Origin: Pseudoalteromonas galatheae | GTDB taxonomy: Bacteria > Pseudomonadota > Gammaproteobacteria > Enterobacterales > Alteromonadaceae | Assembly: GCF_005886105.2 (NCBI RefSeq) | Contig: NZ_PNCO02000002.1 | Location: 310,001-374,000, forward strand | Length of the DNA stretch: 64,000 bases | Reading direction: 5' to 3' | Shown: positions 63,078 through 64,000 of the stretch, piece after piece | Numbering within the stretch: position 1 is the first letter of the stretch | Layout: every line of letters starts with the position of its first letter | The notes under the pieces: model-generated | What the model saw: only the letters and a program-made list of their open reading frames with translations | Told to the model about the DNA's origin: nothing | Databases searched by the model: none | Position numbers and translations under genes: made by a program

Positions 63078-63872
63078 ATGAAATCTAACCATAGCCAAAT
63101 TAACGGCGTACTTCACCAACAACAAAGCGCGCCAAATTACCAGCTCAGACGGTATTTCCCATCTACAGAGTTAGTAGGTCTTATCGAGCAGTTTTGGTTT
63201 GTCGACTGGTGTTTGCCGGATAATAAAACCCATACACAAAGAAACCTACCAGATCCTAACTTTCATTTGCTGCTAGTCAGTAATGAAATAAAAATTATTG
63301 GTCCTGTAAGCAAAGTATACGATTACACAATGCGCGGAAAAGGACAGATCTTGGGGGTTAAATTTAGGGTCGGTGCCCTAGTGGAGCAATTTGATATCAC
63401 CCCTTTGACATGTATAGACAAAACCTTTTCTTTGGAGTCTCTCTGCGATGTACCGTCGAGCTCACTTATTGCTCCATTAACGATGGCGAATGATGATGCA
63501 GAGCGGGTAAAAGTACTATCACAGTTTTTAATGCCATTGACACCCCCCTTAAGCATAGGTGCAGCTATGGCTGAAGATATTCTCAACACCTTACAAGATC
63601 GCAGCGATATTTTTACGGTTGAGCAACTGGCCGAACAATGCGACATGCCAATACGAAAAATACAAAGGCTCTGCCAACATTACATCGGCTTTAGTCCCAA
63701 ATGGCTAATTCGGAAGTATCGCCTGCACCAAGCGCTTGCAATGCTTGAATCCGATACGAGCACAATGGCAGACATTGTGGCTCAGTTGGACTATACCGAT
63801 CAGTCCCATCTTATAAGAGATTTTAAAGAAATAATCGGCACCACTCCCAATCGTTATCTCAAGCTTCCCTAA
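63078..63872 (+). CDS. AraC-family transcriptional regulator
   Basis: The product has 264 residues. The N-terminal domain (QLRRYFPSTELVGLIEQFWF and GKGQILGVKFRVGALVEQF) fits the DUF6597-type sensor of this subfamily; the C-terminal HTH_18 region includes FTVEQLAEQCDMPIRKIQRL, HYIGFSPKWLIRKYRLHQAL and the last helix SHLIRDFKEIIGTTPNRYLK. The ATG at 63078 with AAGG five bases upstream is preferred over an upstream frame start at 62928. It is divergent from DUF3224, a plausible target. Confidence 0.9.
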   Translation: MKSNHSQINGVLHQQQSAPNYQLRRYFPSTELVGLIEQFWFVDWCLPDNKTHTQRNLPDPNFHLLLVSNEIKIIGPVSKVYDYTMRGKGQILGVKFRVGALVEQFDITPLTCIDKTFSLESLCDVPSSSLIAPLTMANDDAERVKVLSQFLMPLTPPLSIGAAMAEDILNTLQDRSDIFTVEQLAEQCDMPIRKIQRLCQHYIGFSPKWLIRKYRLHQALAMLESDTSTMADIVAQLDYTDQSHLIRDFKEIIGTTPNRYLKLP

Positions 63873-63890
63873 CAGGTAGTGTGCCTATGT

Positions 63891-63915
63891 GTGTTGTAAT
63901 GCCCCTTTACAACAC
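63891..63915. terminator. Hairpin between the AraC gene and a convergent gene
   Basis: GTGTTGTAA, 7-nt loop, TTACAACAC: a 9-bp perfect stem without a clear T-run; a possible bidirectional terminator. Confidence 0.5.
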
Positions 63916-63931
63916 CACAACGCAATGACAC

Positions 63932-64000
63932 TTAAGCTTCAATCGCTTTACAGATTAATGCAATTGCACCGCTTGTCATCGAGGCATCTAACGCTTCTCT
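63932..64000 (-). CDS. C-terminal end of an unidentified gene running off the right edge
   Basis: On the minus strand 22 codons read REALDASMTSGAIALICKAI and end EA with a TAA at 63934-63932. Too short to assign. Confidence 0.5.
   Translation of the reverse strand, partial: REALDASMTSGAIALICKAIEA

Overview
The window looks like chromosomal DNA of a marine gammaproteobacterium of the Alteromonadales, most likely Pseudoalteromonas (inference from gene families and gene order; no rRNA or tRNA gene is visible). Supporting signs are a divergent aceA/glcB glyoxylate pair, betIBA followed by an atypical BCCT transporter and a TorF-type porin, many secreted proteases, TonB-dependent iron uptake, a collagen-linked PhoX lipoprotein, PAS-GGDEF-EAL signalling, and several families of short interspersed repeats.

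Layout. 1-2 kb: a TPR sensor histidine kinase running off the left edge, then a GATC-rich 31-bp-periodic repeat array. 2.5-6.5 kb: aceA and glcB, diverging. 6.5-7.9 kb: REP-like hairpins, a decayed AraC gene, and a membrane protein/XRE regulator pair. 8-15 kb: a solute-binding protein, then choline-to-betaine conversion (betI, betB, betA) behind a BetI-type operator, with transporter and porin. 15-21 kb: a frameshifted VOC gene, a cupin, a MITE-like repeat, a LysR gene diverging from a Fur-boxed TonB receptor/PepSY-DUF2271/DUF4198 operon. 21-24 kb: topoisomerase IB and an ABC-F ATPase. 24.2-28.9 kb: an M16 peptidase, two very small ORFs, a DUF1399-like gene and a DUF4440 gene, bracketed by two near-identical direct repeats. 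28.9-33.7 kb: SatD/DUF3307, a PH-domain protein, SnoaL, GST, and a MerR-controlled quinone-reductase-like gene. 33.8-38 kb: a di-haem peroxidase translationally coupled to a c-di-GMP enzyme. 38-43.8 kb: a secreted protein, an IS110 relic, a cytochrome c lipoprotein, PhoX and a lipocalin. 43.9-50.7 kb: a second cluster of the 19-bp repeat, a methyltransferase, sbcC and sbcD. 51-58 kb: an M1 peptidase, a second solute-binding protein, the second MITE-like copy, an acyltransferase, and a metzincin with a separately encoded candidate pro-domain. 58-64 kb: tesA diverging from ybbA/ybbP, a HAD phosphatase, DUF3224 and an AraC regulator.

Most genes are ordinary accessory or housekeeping functions. 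The unexplained structure is in the repeats and in the repeat-bracketed block: (a) a 19-bp GTTAGTAAAAnnnTGATCT element in two intergenic clusters (7 and 4 copies), (b) a 15-bp word GTAAAGGGGGTTTAC with four exact copies and one near copy, all in one orientation and two of them inside genes, (c) the M16 block flanked by 119-bp direct repeats with 3 mismatches, and (d) a two-copy, about 240-bp MITE-like element.
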